Assembly: GCA_963751615.1 (NCBI GenBank)
Contig: CAVVVG010000005.1
Location: 930,001-994,000 of the forward strand
DNA length: 64,000 nt
Direction: 5' to 3'
Origin: Palsa-892 sp963751615
GTDB taxonomy: Bacteria > Pseudomonadota > Alphaproteobacteria > Rhizobiales > Xanthobacteraceae
The position numbers and the translations under genes are program-made. How positions within the stretch are numbered: position 1 is the first letter of the stretch; every line of letters begins with the position of its first letter. The notes under the pieces were generated by a model that saw only the letters and a list, made by a program, of their open reading frames with translations, was not told where the DNA came from and did no database searches. Shown piece by piece: positions 25,623 through 34,231 of the stretch.

Positions 25623-26792
25623 ATGACTGCCTGCATTATTGGCCTCGCACATACGCCTTTCGGCAAAATGGATGCCGAAACCGTGGAAAGCCTGATCGTC
25701 CGCGTGGCGAAAGAAGCCCTTGCCGATGCAGGAATCGAGGCTGCCGAAGTGGACGAGATCGTGCTTGGACATTTCAACGCCGGTTTCAGCGCACAGGATT
25801 TTACAGCAGCGCTCGTTTTGCAGGCAGATCCCGCTTTTCGCTTTAAGCCCGCCACACGCGTTGAAAACGCTTGCGCCACCGGTTCAGCCGCAGTGCATCA
25901 GGGCATTAAATCGATCGCCGCGAAGAGCGCCCGCGTCGTGCTCATTGTGGGCGTCGAACAGATGACGAAGACTCCGGGACCAGAGATTGGCAAAATTCTT
26001 CTGAAGGCATCCTATCTGCCGGAAGACGGAAACATCGAGGGGGGTTTCGCTGGCGTATTCGGAAAGATCGCCGCCTCCTACTTTCAGAAATATGGCGATC
26101 AGTCCGATGCGCTCGCCAAAATTGCAGCGAAAAATCACAAAAACGGGGTTGCAAATCCTTATGCACAATTGCGCAAGGATTTCGGCTACGAGTTCTGCCG
26201 CAACGAAAGCGAAAAAAATCCATTTGTCGCTGGTCCGCTCAAACGCACCGACTGTTCCCTGGTCTCCGATGGCGCTGCGGCAATCATCCTGACTGACAGC
26301 GAAACCGCGAAAAAACTCGAAAGGCCGGTTATCGGCTTCCGCTCCTTCGCCCACGCCCAGGATTTCCTGCCGATGTCGAAGCGTGAAATTCTCAAATTCG
26401 AGGGATGCACTGAAGCGTGGGGCCGGGCACTGAAGGCAGCGGGCCTCGACCTTCATGATCTGTCATTCGTCGAAACGCATGACTGCTTCACCATCGCCGA
26501 GCTGATCGAATACGAGGCAATGGGTCTTGCAAAGCCAGGCCAGGGGGCGCGCGTGATACATGAGGGAATCGTCGAGAAAACTGGAAAGCTTCCGATCAAT
26601 CCTTCTGGTGGCCTGAAGGCAAAAGGCCACCCGATCGGCGCTACTGGCGTTTCAATGCATGCAATGACGGCAAAGCAATTACGGGGCGAAGCCGGCGACA
26701 TGCAGATCAAGGACGCGAAACTCGGCGGCATTTTCAATATGGGCGGCGCTGCCGTCGCGAACTACGTCTCGATCCTCGAACGAATTCGCTGA
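25623..26792 (+). CDS. thiolase family acetyl-CoA acetyltransferase (SCP2-like branch)
   Basis: The 389-aa enzyme has the thiolase fold: nucleophilic Cys in RVENACATGSAA, the HDCFT loop and GHPIGATG near the C-terminus, in the order usual for the SCP2-thiolase branch. It condenses or cleaves acyl-CoA; the exact chain length is unknown. A GGGGGAG-like site precedes the ATG. It could supply acetoacetyl-CoA to the ethylmalonyl-CoA genes 10 kb away, but classic PhaA belongs to another branch. It is tail-to-tail with ndvA with no gap. Confidence 0.88.
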   Translation: MTACIIGLAHTPFGKMDAETVESLIVRVAKEALADAGIEAAEVDEIVLGHFNAGFSAQDFTAALVLQADPAFRFKPATRVENACATGSAAVHQGIKSIAAKSARVVLIVGVEQMTKTPGPEIGKILLKASYLPEDGNIEGGFAGVFGKIAASYFQKYGDQSDALAKIAAKNHKNGVANPYAQLRKDFGYEFCRNESEKNPFVAGPLKRTDCSLVSDGAAAIILTDSETAKKLERPVIGFRSFAHAQDFLPMSKREILKFEGCTEAWGRALKAAGLDLHDLSFVETHDCFTIAELIEYEAMGLAKPGQGARVIHEGIVEKTGKLPINPSGGLKAKGHPIGATGVSMHAMTAKQLRGEAGDMQIKDAKLGGIFNMGGAAVANYVSILERIR

Positions 26793-28580
26793 TTATTCTG
26801 CCGGACGTGCGATCAGTACCGGTTCAAGCTCGGGCCCGATCATGAATTGGGCACGAGCAAGCGCGGCGAAACGACCATTCAGTTTCACCAATTCATCGAA
26901 ATTTCCGCGTTCGACAATTTTCCCATCCTCGAACAGAAAAATACGGTCCGCATTGCGGATAGTCGCAAGTCGATGGGCAATTACGAACGTCGTCCTATCT
27001 TTCATAACTTCATCGAGTGCGAGCTTCAACTTTGCCTCGGTCGTGGCGTCGAGCGCACTCGTCGCTTCGTCCAAAATGAGAATCGGGGGATCTTTTAGCA
27101 GCGCGCGGGCAATCGCGATGCGCTGACGTTCGCCACCGGAAAGCTGGCGCCCACGCTCGCCGACATTGGAGCCAACGCCATCAGGCGCGCGCGCGATAAA
27201 TTCGCTTGCCTGCGCCCGCTTCAGCGCATCTGTAATCTCAGCGGCCGTCGCATCGGCTTTGCCGACACGCAGATTTTCTTCGATCGAGCGATTGAACAGG
27301 AGCGCCTCCTGAAACACCACACCGATGTTGCGACGAAGTGACATTAACGTCACGTCACGAATGTCGTGGCCATCGACACGCACCACGCCTGTTTGCGGAT
27401 CCCATGCCCTGTGCAGCAGCGAAAGCGCGGTCGATTTTCCAGCGCCCGTCGAACCTACGACGGCGATCGTTTCTCCCGGGGTGACCTTGAAATTCAGATC
27501 AGAAACGGCGGCACGCTTGCCATCGTACGACAGCGAGACGCTCTCGAATTCGACCAACCCCTTTGCACGGCCGAGATCGATCGCACCGGGACGATCGGTC
27601 ACGGGTACCGTATCGAGCACCTCGAAGAATTGCGCAAGCCGCGGGGCATCTAGCACAAGCCGGTTCGTGAAACCGACAACCATCTCGAGTTTGCTCACAA
27701 ACAGCGTTGCGATGTTCACAAAAGCGACAATCTCGCCAATGGTAACGAGACCCTTGATGTGCAGCCAGGTGCCAACAAGAAAAATTGAGAGAATGGTAAT
27801 GGTCGTCGCGGCCCGCGTCGCGACCGAAACGACGGCCCACCATGTCAGAACCGGTATTTGCGCGGCAAGCACGCGGTTCGCCACATTCCGAATTTCTCTC
27901 ACTTCCGCATCGACACGCGTGAAGCTCTGCACCAAAGCGATATTGCCAATAGCATCCGAGGTCCGCTCAGCGAGGTCAGAATGGAAACGCTCGACGCCGA
28001 TTTGCTGCGTTTCGGTCTGGAGAAGAGCGTAAGACGTGATGATCGCGAAAAGTAACATCAGGCCAACTAATAGAATCCCGAGCCGCCAGTTCAGGAAAAC
28101 TGCTACCGGCAATAGCACGAAGATCGAAATGAAGGCCGCAAAATGATCGCGAAAAAACGATAGCCATAGTCCCCACAGTGCATCCGCGCCTTGCAGCATC
28201 ACCTTCATCAGGCGGCCAGAATGCGTACCGGTGTGATAGGCAAGCGGAAGTTGTAATACATGCTCAAAATAATTAGTGATGATACCGAGTCGTCGGCGGT
28301 GCGCGAGCCGGTCGGCGTGTAGTGCAAGCAAAACGCCGGCCGCAATGCTGAAAAGTCCAAACATCGCCCATGCTCCGAGCAGATGTGTAAGTTCCGTGAA
28401 AGAGGGATTGCGATTTTCACTCTGCGCGCCGACAAGGGCGTCAATGACGCGGCCAAAGAGGATCGGTTCCGCGAATTGCGCTACGGCAAGCCCGATATTG
28501 GCGACCGCAAGAAACGCGCCTAGCCGTTTCTCCGGACCGAGCATCGCGAATACGCGCGTATAAAGACGAAGAAAGGACAT
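26793..28580 (-). CDS. ndvA: cyclic beta-1,2-glucan ABC exporter, NdvA/ChvA type
   Basis: The 595-aa half-transporter joins six membrane helices (residues about 20-300) to an ATPase domain (340-575). Walker A GSTGAGKST, signature LSGGERQR, Walker B ILILDEATSALD and switch His (IAHRLATI) are intact. The N-terminus SFLRLYTRVFAMLGPEKRLG and LPLAYHTGTHSGRLMKVMLQGADALWGLWL are typical for NdvA, which exports cyclic glucan to the periplasm for osmotic adaptation and host contact. The glucan synthase gene is not in view. Confidence 0.92.
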   Translation of the reverse strand: MSFLRLYTRVFAMLGPEKRLGAFLAVANIGLAVAQFAEPILFGRVIDALVGAQSENRNPSFTELTHLLGAWAMFGLFSIAAGVLLALHADRLAHRRRLGIITNYFEHVLQLPLAYHTGTHSGRLMKVMLQGADALWGLWLSFFRDHFAAFISIFVLLPVAVFLNWRLGILLVGLMLLFAIITSYALLQTETQQIGVERFHSDLAERTSDAIGNIALVQSFTRVDAEVREIRNVANRVLAAQIPVLTWWAVVSVATRAATTITILSIFLVGTWLHIKGLVTIGEIVAFVNIATLFVSKLEMVVGFTNRLVLDAPRLAQFFEVLDTVPVTDRPGAIDLGRAKGLVEFESVSLSYDGKRAAVSDLNFKVTPGETIAVVGSTGAGKSTALSLLHRAWDPQTGVVRVDGHDIRDVTLMSLRRNIGVVFQEALLFNRSIEENLRVGKADATAAEITDALKRAQASEFIARAPDGVGSNVGERGRQLSGGERQRIAIARALLKDPPILILDEATSALDATTEAKLKLALDEVMKDRTTFVIAHRLATIRNADRIFLFEDGKIVERGNFDELVKLNGRFAALARAQFMIGPELEPVLIARPAE

Positions 28581-28643
28581 TGTCGTAGATTCAATGACGA
28601 TATTTTGGGCACGGTTCCAGTTTACACTCTAGCGAGATAACGT

Positions 28644-28665
28644 CCGCCCGCAACGCGATGGGCGG
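28644..28665 (-). terminator. GC hairpin just after the binding-protein gene
   Basis: CCGCCC (28644-28649) pairs with GGGCGG (28660-28665) around a 10-nt loop, 3 nt after the stop of the minus-strand binding protein. No U-run follows in that direction, so it is at best a weak terminator or 3' stabiliser. Confidence 0.35.
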
Positions 28666-28668
28666 AAT

Positions 28669-29703
28669 TTAATTTGCCTTGCGTTGCGGGAGCGGCGGCA
28701 GGAATGAGCTGTCAAAGATGTCGCCCGCCGTCGGCCTTTCCTTAAATTCATAAGTGATTGCGATCTGCTGGATCGCCTTATCGAGCCGTTCCGAATCGAT
28801 TCCGCCATATCCGGCTGCCTTCACCTCGGGCGTAAGGATATTGTCACGGATGGCCATTTTCAGCCGATCCAATTCGATGTCCCTTCGTAGCGCATCGTTG
28901 CGCTTGGTCACAGATTCGATTGAACGGGAGGCGTTGGCGACCGTATCCCTAAGTCCTTTTGTAAAAGCGCGCAGGAACGCTTTTACGGCTTCCGGGTTTT
29001 CGTCCGCAAATTTTTTGCCAACGAAAATCATATGGCCATAGAGATCAACACCGTAGTCCGCCATCATCATAAGCGTGATGTCATCGGCCGGAACACCGCG
29101 ATCCTTGAGATTGAAATAGGTGTTAAACGAAAGTCCGGTCGCCGCATCGATCTGACCCGCCGCCAGCATCGGCTCACGCACGGGAAAACCGATATTTTCG
29201 ATGGTCACTTTCGATTCATCGATGCCCGTAGTCCGGGTGAAGATTTTCCACTGCGCGAAGGTCTCATCGTTCGGCGGCGCGCCAAGCTTCTTACCCTCGA
29301 GATCTTTCGGTTTCACGATCCCGCGGCTTTTGCGTCCGATGATTGAATAGGCGGGGCGGCTGTACACCATGAATACCGCTTTGACGCCTATCTGCGGATT
29401 CTGATCGCGGAATTTGATCAGCGTATTGATGTCTCCAAAGCCAATGTCGAATTCGCCCGAAGCGACCTTTTTGATAGTTTCGAGCGAGCCCTCAGATGGC
29501 TCCACAGTAACACTGAGATTCTCGTTTTTAAAATATCCCTTGTCGATGGCGACAAAAACCGGCGCCGACGGACCCTGAATTTTCCCATCGAGGAGAAATC
29601 TGATCGGCGTCTGTGCCTGCGCGCTGATAACGAGCGCGGCAGTGACAAGCGCCGCGAGCATGAATGTAGGTATCGAGCGAAACATTCTAGCAGGATAAAT
29701 CAT
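28669..29703 (-). CDS. orphan periplasmic substrate-binding protein, NMT1 family
   Basis: The 344-aa secreted protein has a signal peptide ending SAQAQ and the NMT1/THI5-like lobes: VFVAIDKGYFKNENLSVTVEPS, VASGEFDIGFGDINTLIKF, KPKDLEGKKLGAPPNDE and GQIDAATGLSFNTYFNL. It is related in class to the binding protein at 6.1 kb but the sequence differs. No permease or ATPase gene is adjacent, so it either uses distant partners or scavenges alone. Ligand unknown; tetrapyrimidine or aromatic/nitrile substrates are typical. The start ATG 29703 is kept; ATG 29685 is an option. Confidence 0.85.
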   Translation of the reverse strand: MIYPARMFRSIPTFMLAALVTAALVISAQAQTPIRFLLDGKIQGPSAPVFVAIDKGYFKNENLSVTVEPSEGSLETIKKVASGEFDIGFGDINTLIKFRDQNPQIGVKAVFMVYSRPAYSIIGRKSRGIVKPKDLEGKKLGAPPNDETFAQWKIFTRTTGIDESKVTIENIGFPVREPMLAAGQIDAATGLSFNTYFNLKDRGVPADDITLMMMADYGVDLYGHMIFVGKKFADENPEAVKAFLRAFTKGLRDTVANASRSIESVTKRNDALRRDIELDRLKMAIRDNILTPEVKAAGYGGIDSERLDKAIQQIAITYEFKERPTAGDIFDSSFLPPLPQRKAN

Positions 29704-29907
29704 GAAAACCCCTGCAAACCCCTCGCCTTTGTCATTTTACCGTACTCACCAACCGACCGCTGTTAGGCAAGCAATAACCATCTCACTTTTGAGAGCAAGT
29801 GTGGCATTCAATCAACGACGATCCCTAATCCAATCGCAATTTCAGTGCGCCAGTAGCGACATCGGTAAGGATTCGCAAACGGATTTGTCGGTAATATGTT
29901 GAAAGAC

Positions 29908-30291
29908 ATGAATGATTCACTAGAAAGGCTGTTTGAGGCGGTGCGCGCGAGCCGCGCCAAGGATCCACTCGCCTCGCGAACGGCTCGCTTGTTGGCGTCA
30001 GGCAAGCGCAAGATAGCGAAAAAAGTAGCCGAGGAGGCTGCCGAAGTCGCTCTCGAAGCCGTCACGGGACGCCGTGACGAAGTCATCCAGGAGAGCGCTG
30101 ACCTGCTCTACCACCTCGTTGTGCTGTGGCAGGAAGCAGGGATCGATCTCAAGGAAATTTGGAATGAAATGGATCGGCGCGAACGGTCCATGGGTATCGC
30201 CGAGAAATTGCCTAAGACCAAAACCATCGACTCCAAAAACGCCGTCGAAACGCTTCATTCAGACACACGACGTTCGCGACACGTGTGCTGA
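29908..30291 (+). CDS. hisE: phosphoribosyl-ATP pyrophosphatase
   Basis: The 127-aa enzyme hydrolyses phosphoribosyl-ATP to phosphoribosyl-AMP and PPi, step 2 of histidine synthesis. It is an all-alpha NTP pyrophosphohydrolase with the metal-binding acids in KVAEEAAEVALEA and ESADLLYHLVVLW. I choose the second ATG (29908, MNDSLERLFEAV), matching the family N-terminus, over 29896. In many rhizobia hisE follows hisF; here it stands apart. The C-terminal 20 residues are basic and not conserved. Confidence 0.88.
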   Translation: MNDSLERLFEAVRASRAKDPLASRTARLLASGKRKIAKKVAEEAAEVALEAVTGRRDEVIQESADLLYHLVVLWQEAGIDLKEIWNEMDRRERSMGIAEKLPKTKTIDSKNAVETLHSDTRRSRHVC

Positions 30292-30334
30292 GCACCACTT
30301 TACTTAATCTTCTGTCACCGATAGAGAGCCCGCC

Positions 30335-30916
30335 ATGTTGCGCCGTCTTTATGACTGGGTGCTCGAGCTTGCGGCAAAACCCTGGGCGCCCAAAGCGCTC
30401 GCGGGCGTGTCGTTCATCGAAAGCTCGGTTTTCCCTATTCCACCTGACGCGATGCTGGTGCCGATGTGCCTGGCGAAGCCGGCGCGTGTCTTTTACTACG
30501 CCGGCATTTGCACGGCCGCATCGGTGCTCGGTGGGTTGCTCGGCTATGCCATCGGAGCACTGCTTTACGATACGCTCGGACAGTTTCTCATTAATCTCTA
30601 CGGTTACGGCGACAAGGTCGAGGCCTTCCGCGCCGCCTACGCAAAGTGGGGCAGCTGGATCATACTGATTAAGGGCGCGACGCCGATTCCATATAAAGTC
30701 GTTACAATCACATCCGGGTTCGCGGGCTACAACCTTTTGTGGTTCACGATCCTATCGATCATAACGCGCGGCGTGCGCTTTTACGCGATCGCGACGATTC
30801 TCTATTTCTGGGGGGAGCCCGCACGTGAGTTCATCGAGAAACGACTCACACTCGTCGCCTGCGTTTTCCTCGTAATTTTTATCGCTGGTTTCTACGCCGC
30901 GACCAAGGTGTTCTAA
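30335..30916 (+). CDS. DedA/VTT-family membrane protein, YqaA-like
   Basis: The 193-aa membrane protein has five hydrophobic spans and the VTT signature: FIESSVFPIPPDAMLVPMCLAKP, then LGGLLGYAIGALLYDTLG, and KGATPIPYKVVTITSGFAGY. DedA-type proteins move or scramble phospholipids and undecaprenyl phosphate. Four to ten residues after the stop the tRNA-Leu begins on the other strand. Confidence 0.88.
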   Translation: MLRRLYDWVLELAAKPWAPKALAGVSFIESSVFPIPPDAMLVPMCLAKPARVFYYAGICTAASVLGGLLGYAIGALLYDTLGQFLINLYGYGDKVEAFRAAYAKWGSWIILIKGATPIPYKVVTITSGFAGYNLLWFTILSIITRGVRFYAIATILYFWGEPAREFIEKRLTLVACVFLVIFIAGFYAATKVF

Positions 30917-30924
30917 ACAGCGTA

Positions 30925-31011
30925 TGGTGCCCCCGGCCCGAGTCGAACGGGCACTGCCTTGCGACAACCTGATTTTGAGTCAGGCGCGTCTACCAGTTCC
31001 GCCACGGGGGC
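30925..31011 (-). tRNA. tRNA-Leu(CAA)
   Basis: An 87-nt class II tRNA: acceptor GCCCCCG/CGGGGGC with discriminator A and CCA, anticodon stem CCTGA/TCAGG with loop CTCAAAA (anticodon CAA), a long variable arm TTGTCGCAAGGCA, and T loop GTTCGACTC. It reads UUG. Confidence 0.97.
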
Positions 31012-31071
31012 ACGCGGCGCGAATATAGCGGCGCGCCCCCGACCGGCAAGCGGTCCTTCGCTCGTTTTTTG

Positions 31072-31431
31072 TTAGGAAACGACCTCGATTTCGACCATCG
31101 CGACGCCCTGGCCGATGATTCCGAGCGCCTGCGCCGCAGCGGTGGAGAGATCGATAATACGGCCCCTGATGAACGGCCCCCGATCATTGATGCGCACGAT
31201 AACCGAGTGATGCGTTCTCACATTAGTTACCCGCACGCGCGTGCCGAAGGGAAGTGTCTTATGTGCCGCAGTCATTGCGCTTGGGCTCATCTTTTCGCCG
31301 CTCGCTGTCTTGCTTTGATAGCCGTAATGAGAGGCCAGACCGCGAGACAAATTTTCCGCTTCTGCCTTGCTGTAAACGCCGCTGACCAACAAAGCAGCGG
31401 CGATCATTAAAATCGCAGATATACTTCGCAT
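31072..31431 (-). CDS. RlpA-like septal ring protein (double-psi barrel)
   Basis: The 119-aa exported protein has a signal peptide (MRSISAILMIAAALLVSGVYSKAEA) and an RlpA/DPBB domain: GLASHYGYQSKTASGEKMSPSAMTAAHKTLPFGTRVRVTNV, then VRINDRGPFIRGRIIDLSTAAAQALG. The catalytic Asp (NDRGP) and His (TAAHKTL) are present, so lytic transglycosylase action on denuded glycan is possible. It lacks the SPOR domain of E. coli RlpA. The ATG at 31431 has GGAGA before it; the frame is open further upstream without support. Confidence 0.88.
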   Translation of the reverse strand: MRSISAILMIAAALLVSGVYSKAEAENLSRGLASHYGYQSKTASGEKMSPSAMTAAHKTLPFGTRVRVTNVRTHHSVIVRINDRGPFIRGRIIDLSTAAAQALGIIGQGVAMVEIEVVS

Positions 31432-31662
31432 TTTTTCTCCAGGGTTGCGCCCCCGCCCATGGCTGCGCTTCACTCTCAATGGACGAATCCTCTGCGACCT
31501 TCGAGAGTTGAATGGTTTAAGATTTTGTGATGTGCCCACTCGCCATCACGATGGGCCGAAAATATGGCGGCAGGCGCGCAAAATTCGTACATTACGCTGT
31601 GCGCAATAGAAAAACTCAAAAATTGCGCTTTGCGCAAGAAAAGGCTATTTAGGGTAAGCTTT

Positions 31663-32184
31663 ATGAAAAAAACTTTCGCATTCGATTTTAATAAAGCGCC
31701 CTATGCGGTGGCAGCTTATATCATTGCGGCTATTGCCGCGCTTACCATTGCAAGCGCATGGTTTTTCCAGTTCGTGATCGGGGTGATTCCCTGCGAGCTC
31801 TGCCACTATCAGCGCATTCCATATTATGTCGTGGTTCCACTCGCAATCGTGCTCGCATTTTTTGCACACGATCCACGTCGTTCAACGCTCGCGCGCTTAT
31901 GGCTCTTACTGCTTGCAGCAATCTTCATCTACGGGGCTGGGGTTGGCGTTTATCATGCGGGAGTGGAATGGGGCTTGTGGGCGGGTCCCACAACATGTTC
32001 CAGCGCAAGGTTGCCGAAGATTAGCGGTAATCTGTTATCCGCGATAAATCGCACGCACGTCGTGCCGTGCGACGAGGTGCAGTGGAGTTTTCTCGGCATT
32101 TCGCTGGCAGGCTACAATGCGTTGATCGCAGGTACGCTAGCCACCTTTGCGCTGTGGTCCGCTTCGAGAAAAGCCAGTAACTAA
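31663..32184 (+). CDS. DsbB-like quinone-linked thiol oxidase
   Basis: The 173-aa inner-membrane protein has four spans and two periplasmic cysteine pairs: Cys44-Glu-Leu-Cys47 (PCELCHYQRIPYY) and Cys112/Cys136 (TTCSSARLP, VVPCDEV). This matches DsbB, which reoxidises DsbA and passes electrons to ubiquinone. The likely partner is the DsbA-like protein at 16.4 kb or another elsewhere. The ATG at 31663 follows AGGGTAAGC; the upstream extension lacks a membrane start. Confidence 0.9.
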   Translation: MKKTFAFDFNKAPYAVAAYIIAAIAALTIASAWFFQFVIGVIPCELCHYQRIPYYVVVPLAIVLAFFAHDPRRSTLARLWLLLLAAIFIYGAGVGVYHAGVEWGLWAGPTTCSSARLPKISGNLLSAINRTHVVPCDEVQWSFLGISLAGYNALIAGTLATFALWSASRKASN

Positions 32185-32191
32185 AACAAGA

Positions 32192-32782
32192 TTACGGCTC
32201 GAGTTCCGTATCCCAGTAGAGATAATCGAGCCAGCTCTGGTGTAAATAGTTCGGCGGAAACAATCGGCCGTTCCGATGCAGATCGTTCACCGAAGGCTGA
32301 TATGGAATCTGCGACGGGAACATGCCAGATTCATCCGGCGACTGGCCGCCCTTTTCCAAATTGCACAAAGAACACGCTGCGACGACATTTTCCCATGTCG
32401 TTTGGCCGCCGCGCGAGCGCGGGAGGAGATGGTCGAAGGTGAGATCATCGCGCGAGCCGCAATACTGGCAAACGAAGCGGTCTCGCAGGAAAACATTGAA
32501 GCGCGTGAAGGCAGGTTGCCGCAACGGACGCACATAGCTCTTGAGCGAAACGACGCTTGGCAACTTCATTTCCATGCTGGGGCTATGGACTGCACGGTCG
32601 TAAAGCGCGACGATATTGACGCGCTCGAGGAACACGGCCTTGATCGCGTCCTGCCAGGACCAGATGGAAAGTGGGTAGTAGCTCAACGGACGAAAATCCG
32701 CGTTGAGTACGAGGGCAGGCCAGGAACCGGGCGACACAGCTACCGTCAAAAACGACTCCCAAAACCCGGTCCCGTTCGGCAT
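32192..32782 (-). CDS. HNH endonuclease family protein
   Basis: The 196-aa protein holds a classic HNH module: FVCQYCG, DDLTFDHLLPRSRGGQTTWENVVAACSLCN, with two CxxC zinc pairs and the His-Asn-His core. The N-terminal part (PALVLNADFRPLSYYPLSIWSWQDAIKAVFLERV) is strongly conserved across alphaproteobacteria and is not typical of phage or restriction enzymes, so this is a chromosomal housekeeping nuclease of unknown role. It is convergent with dsbB, 7 nt apart. Confidence 0.9.
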   Translation of the reverse strand: MPNGTGFWESFLTVAVSPGSWPALVLNADFRPLSYYPLSIWSWQDAIKAVFLERVNIVALYDRAVHSPSMEMKLPSVVSLKSYVRPLRQPAFTRFNVFLRDRFVCQYCGSRDDLTFDHLLPRSRGGQTTWENVVAACSLCNLEKGGQSPDESGMFPSQIPYQPSVNDLHRNGRLFPPNYLHQSWLDYLYWDTELEP

Positions 32783-32865
32783 ACGGTTTATCCGATGGCC
32801 AGGCCGAATTTAACGCTTATTGTAGCGATTCAATGATGGCTTTGTGAAGCGGTCTCGAAGCCACG

Positions 32866-33543
32866 TTACACACTTCGTTTAAAGGCACGAGCGAGAAACT
32901 CCCCACCATGCCGCAGCCCCTCCCCGTCGATTCCATGGCCAATACCTTGCGACAGATGCCACTCGACCGACATATTGAGTGCACTCAATGATTGCGCCGA
33001 GGCAAACAATGCCTGCGCCGGGATCAACTCATCACGGTCACCGTGTATCAAAAGCACGGGAGGGCGCGCGGTGATTTCCTGCGCGGCCCTTTGAATTTCT
33101 GCTTCACCGTTGGGCATAACATGAATTCCCGAATACCCGACGATCGCCGTCGGCGCAACGGCGCGGCGCAATCCCACATGCAGCGCCATCATGGTGCCCT
33201 GGCTGAAACCTACCAGTGCTAGCCGATCTGAGGAAAGCTGCAGGCGCGCCAACTCCGCGTCGAGGAAAGTTTGCAATAGCGGTGCCGCTTTGTTGACACC
33301 GAGCCAGCGCTCGTTTGGATCGCGCATCGTAAGATTAAACCACTGCCGCCCCATCGGCGCACCTGGACATGGCTCCGGGGCGTTGGGCGAAACGAATGCC
33401 GTATCCGGAAGGAGCGATTGCCACTCATTGCCCAGCGCGATCAGATCGTTTCCATCCGCGCCATAGCCATGCAGGAATACGACGAGATGTTTCGCCTTGC
33501 CCGAGCGCGGCTCGATGCGAGCGCCGTTGAGAACTGCGGCCAT
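32866..33543 (-). CDS. carboxylesterase / phospholipase, alpha/beta hydrolase (YpfH-EstB type)
   Basis: The 225-aa cytoplasmic hydrolase has the triad: Ser in LVGFSQGTMM, Asp in IHGDRDELIP and His in GIGHGIDGEG, with oxyanion HGYGADGND. Family members cleave short acyl esters and lysophospholipids. The ATG at 33543 overlaps the stop of the DNA glycosylase gene (TAATG), so both are made from one message. Confidence 0.88.
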   Translation of the reverse strand: MAAVLNGARIEPRSGKAKHLVVFLHGYGADGNDLIALGNEWQSLLPDTAFVSPNAPEPCPGAPMGRQWFNLTMRDPNERWLGVNKAAPLLQTFLDAELARLQLSSDRLALVGFSQGTMMALHVGLRRAVAPTAIVGYSGIHVMPNGEAEIQRAAQEITARPPVLLIHGDRDELIPAQALFASAQSLSALNMSVEWHLSQGIGHGIDGEGLRHGGEFLARAFKRSV

Positions 33544-34208
33544 TATTTTTTTTCCATCGTTGTCGGTTGGACGGGCGCGGGATCGCGTTTTTTTACAGCA
33601 GCGTAATAAGCCCAGAATAGATAGGCGGCAACACCGCGTACCGGCCGCCACGTTTCACTAAGTTTCTGCATCCGCTTCGCATCGGGACGTTTGCGCAATT
33701 TGAATGCGATTCGGATCGCTTCCTGAAGCGCGAGATCGCCCGCGGGCCAGGCATCTGCATGGCCAATGCAGAATAAGAGATAAATATCAGCGGTCCACGG
33801 GCCGATACCCTTCACCTGAGTCAGCATCGAATGTGCTTCGTCGGCAGGAACGTCGTGCAGCGCTTCGAGATCGAGATGCCTGTCGCGTACCGCGCGCCCA
33901 ATGTTGCGCAAGGTTCTGATTTTCGGCAGCGAGAGCCCCGCGCGCTTGAATTTCGGCGTGCGTGCCTCGAGCACCGTCTCGTGATGAAATAATTCAAACG
34001 ATTCCTCGAGCCGCTTCCAAATCGCGGCCGCGCTCGCGGTCGAAAGTTGCTGCGAAACCACGATGCGCGCCAACCCGTGAAAGCCACCCGCACGCTTCCG
34101 CAGCCGCGGCCGCCCCGCGACCTTTAACACTTCGTTTAGCTGCGGATCGAGTGCGAGAAGGTACGCAAGCCCGGCTTCCAAGTCGCTTTCCGTTTCGATA
34201 CGAGACAT
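33543..34208 (-). CDS. DNA-3-methyladenine glycosylase II, AlkA-type
   Basis: The 221-aa protein has the HhH-GPD fold: VVSQQLSTASAAAIWKRLEE, then the hairpin LTQVKGIGPWTADIYLLF and catalytic Asp in PAGDLALQEAI. It removes alkylated purines in base-excision repair. It lacks the N-terminal AlkA domain, as is usual for alphaproteobacterial short forms. I use ATG 34208; an upstream extension has no support. It is divergent from gluQ with 23 nt between starts and forms an operon with the esterase gene. Confidence 0.9.
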   Translation of the reverse strand: MSRIETESDLEAGLAYLLALDPQLNEVLKVAGRPRLRKRAGGFHGLARIVVSQQLSTASAAAIWKRLEESFELFHHETVLEARTPKFKRAGLSLPKIRTLRNIGRAVRDRHLDLEALHDVPADEAHSMLTQVKGIGPWTADIYLLFCIGHADAWPAGDLALQEAIRIAFKLRKRPDAKRMQKLSETWRPVRGVAAYLFWAYYAAVKKRDPAPVQPTTMEKK

Positions 34209-34231
34209 GAGCCGCAGGAACCATTTACAAC

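Noticed and set aside
27325..28032. 235-codon frame opposite ndvA
   Set aside because: Antisense to a conserved ABC exporter; low-complexity Ser/Thr/Arg peptide.
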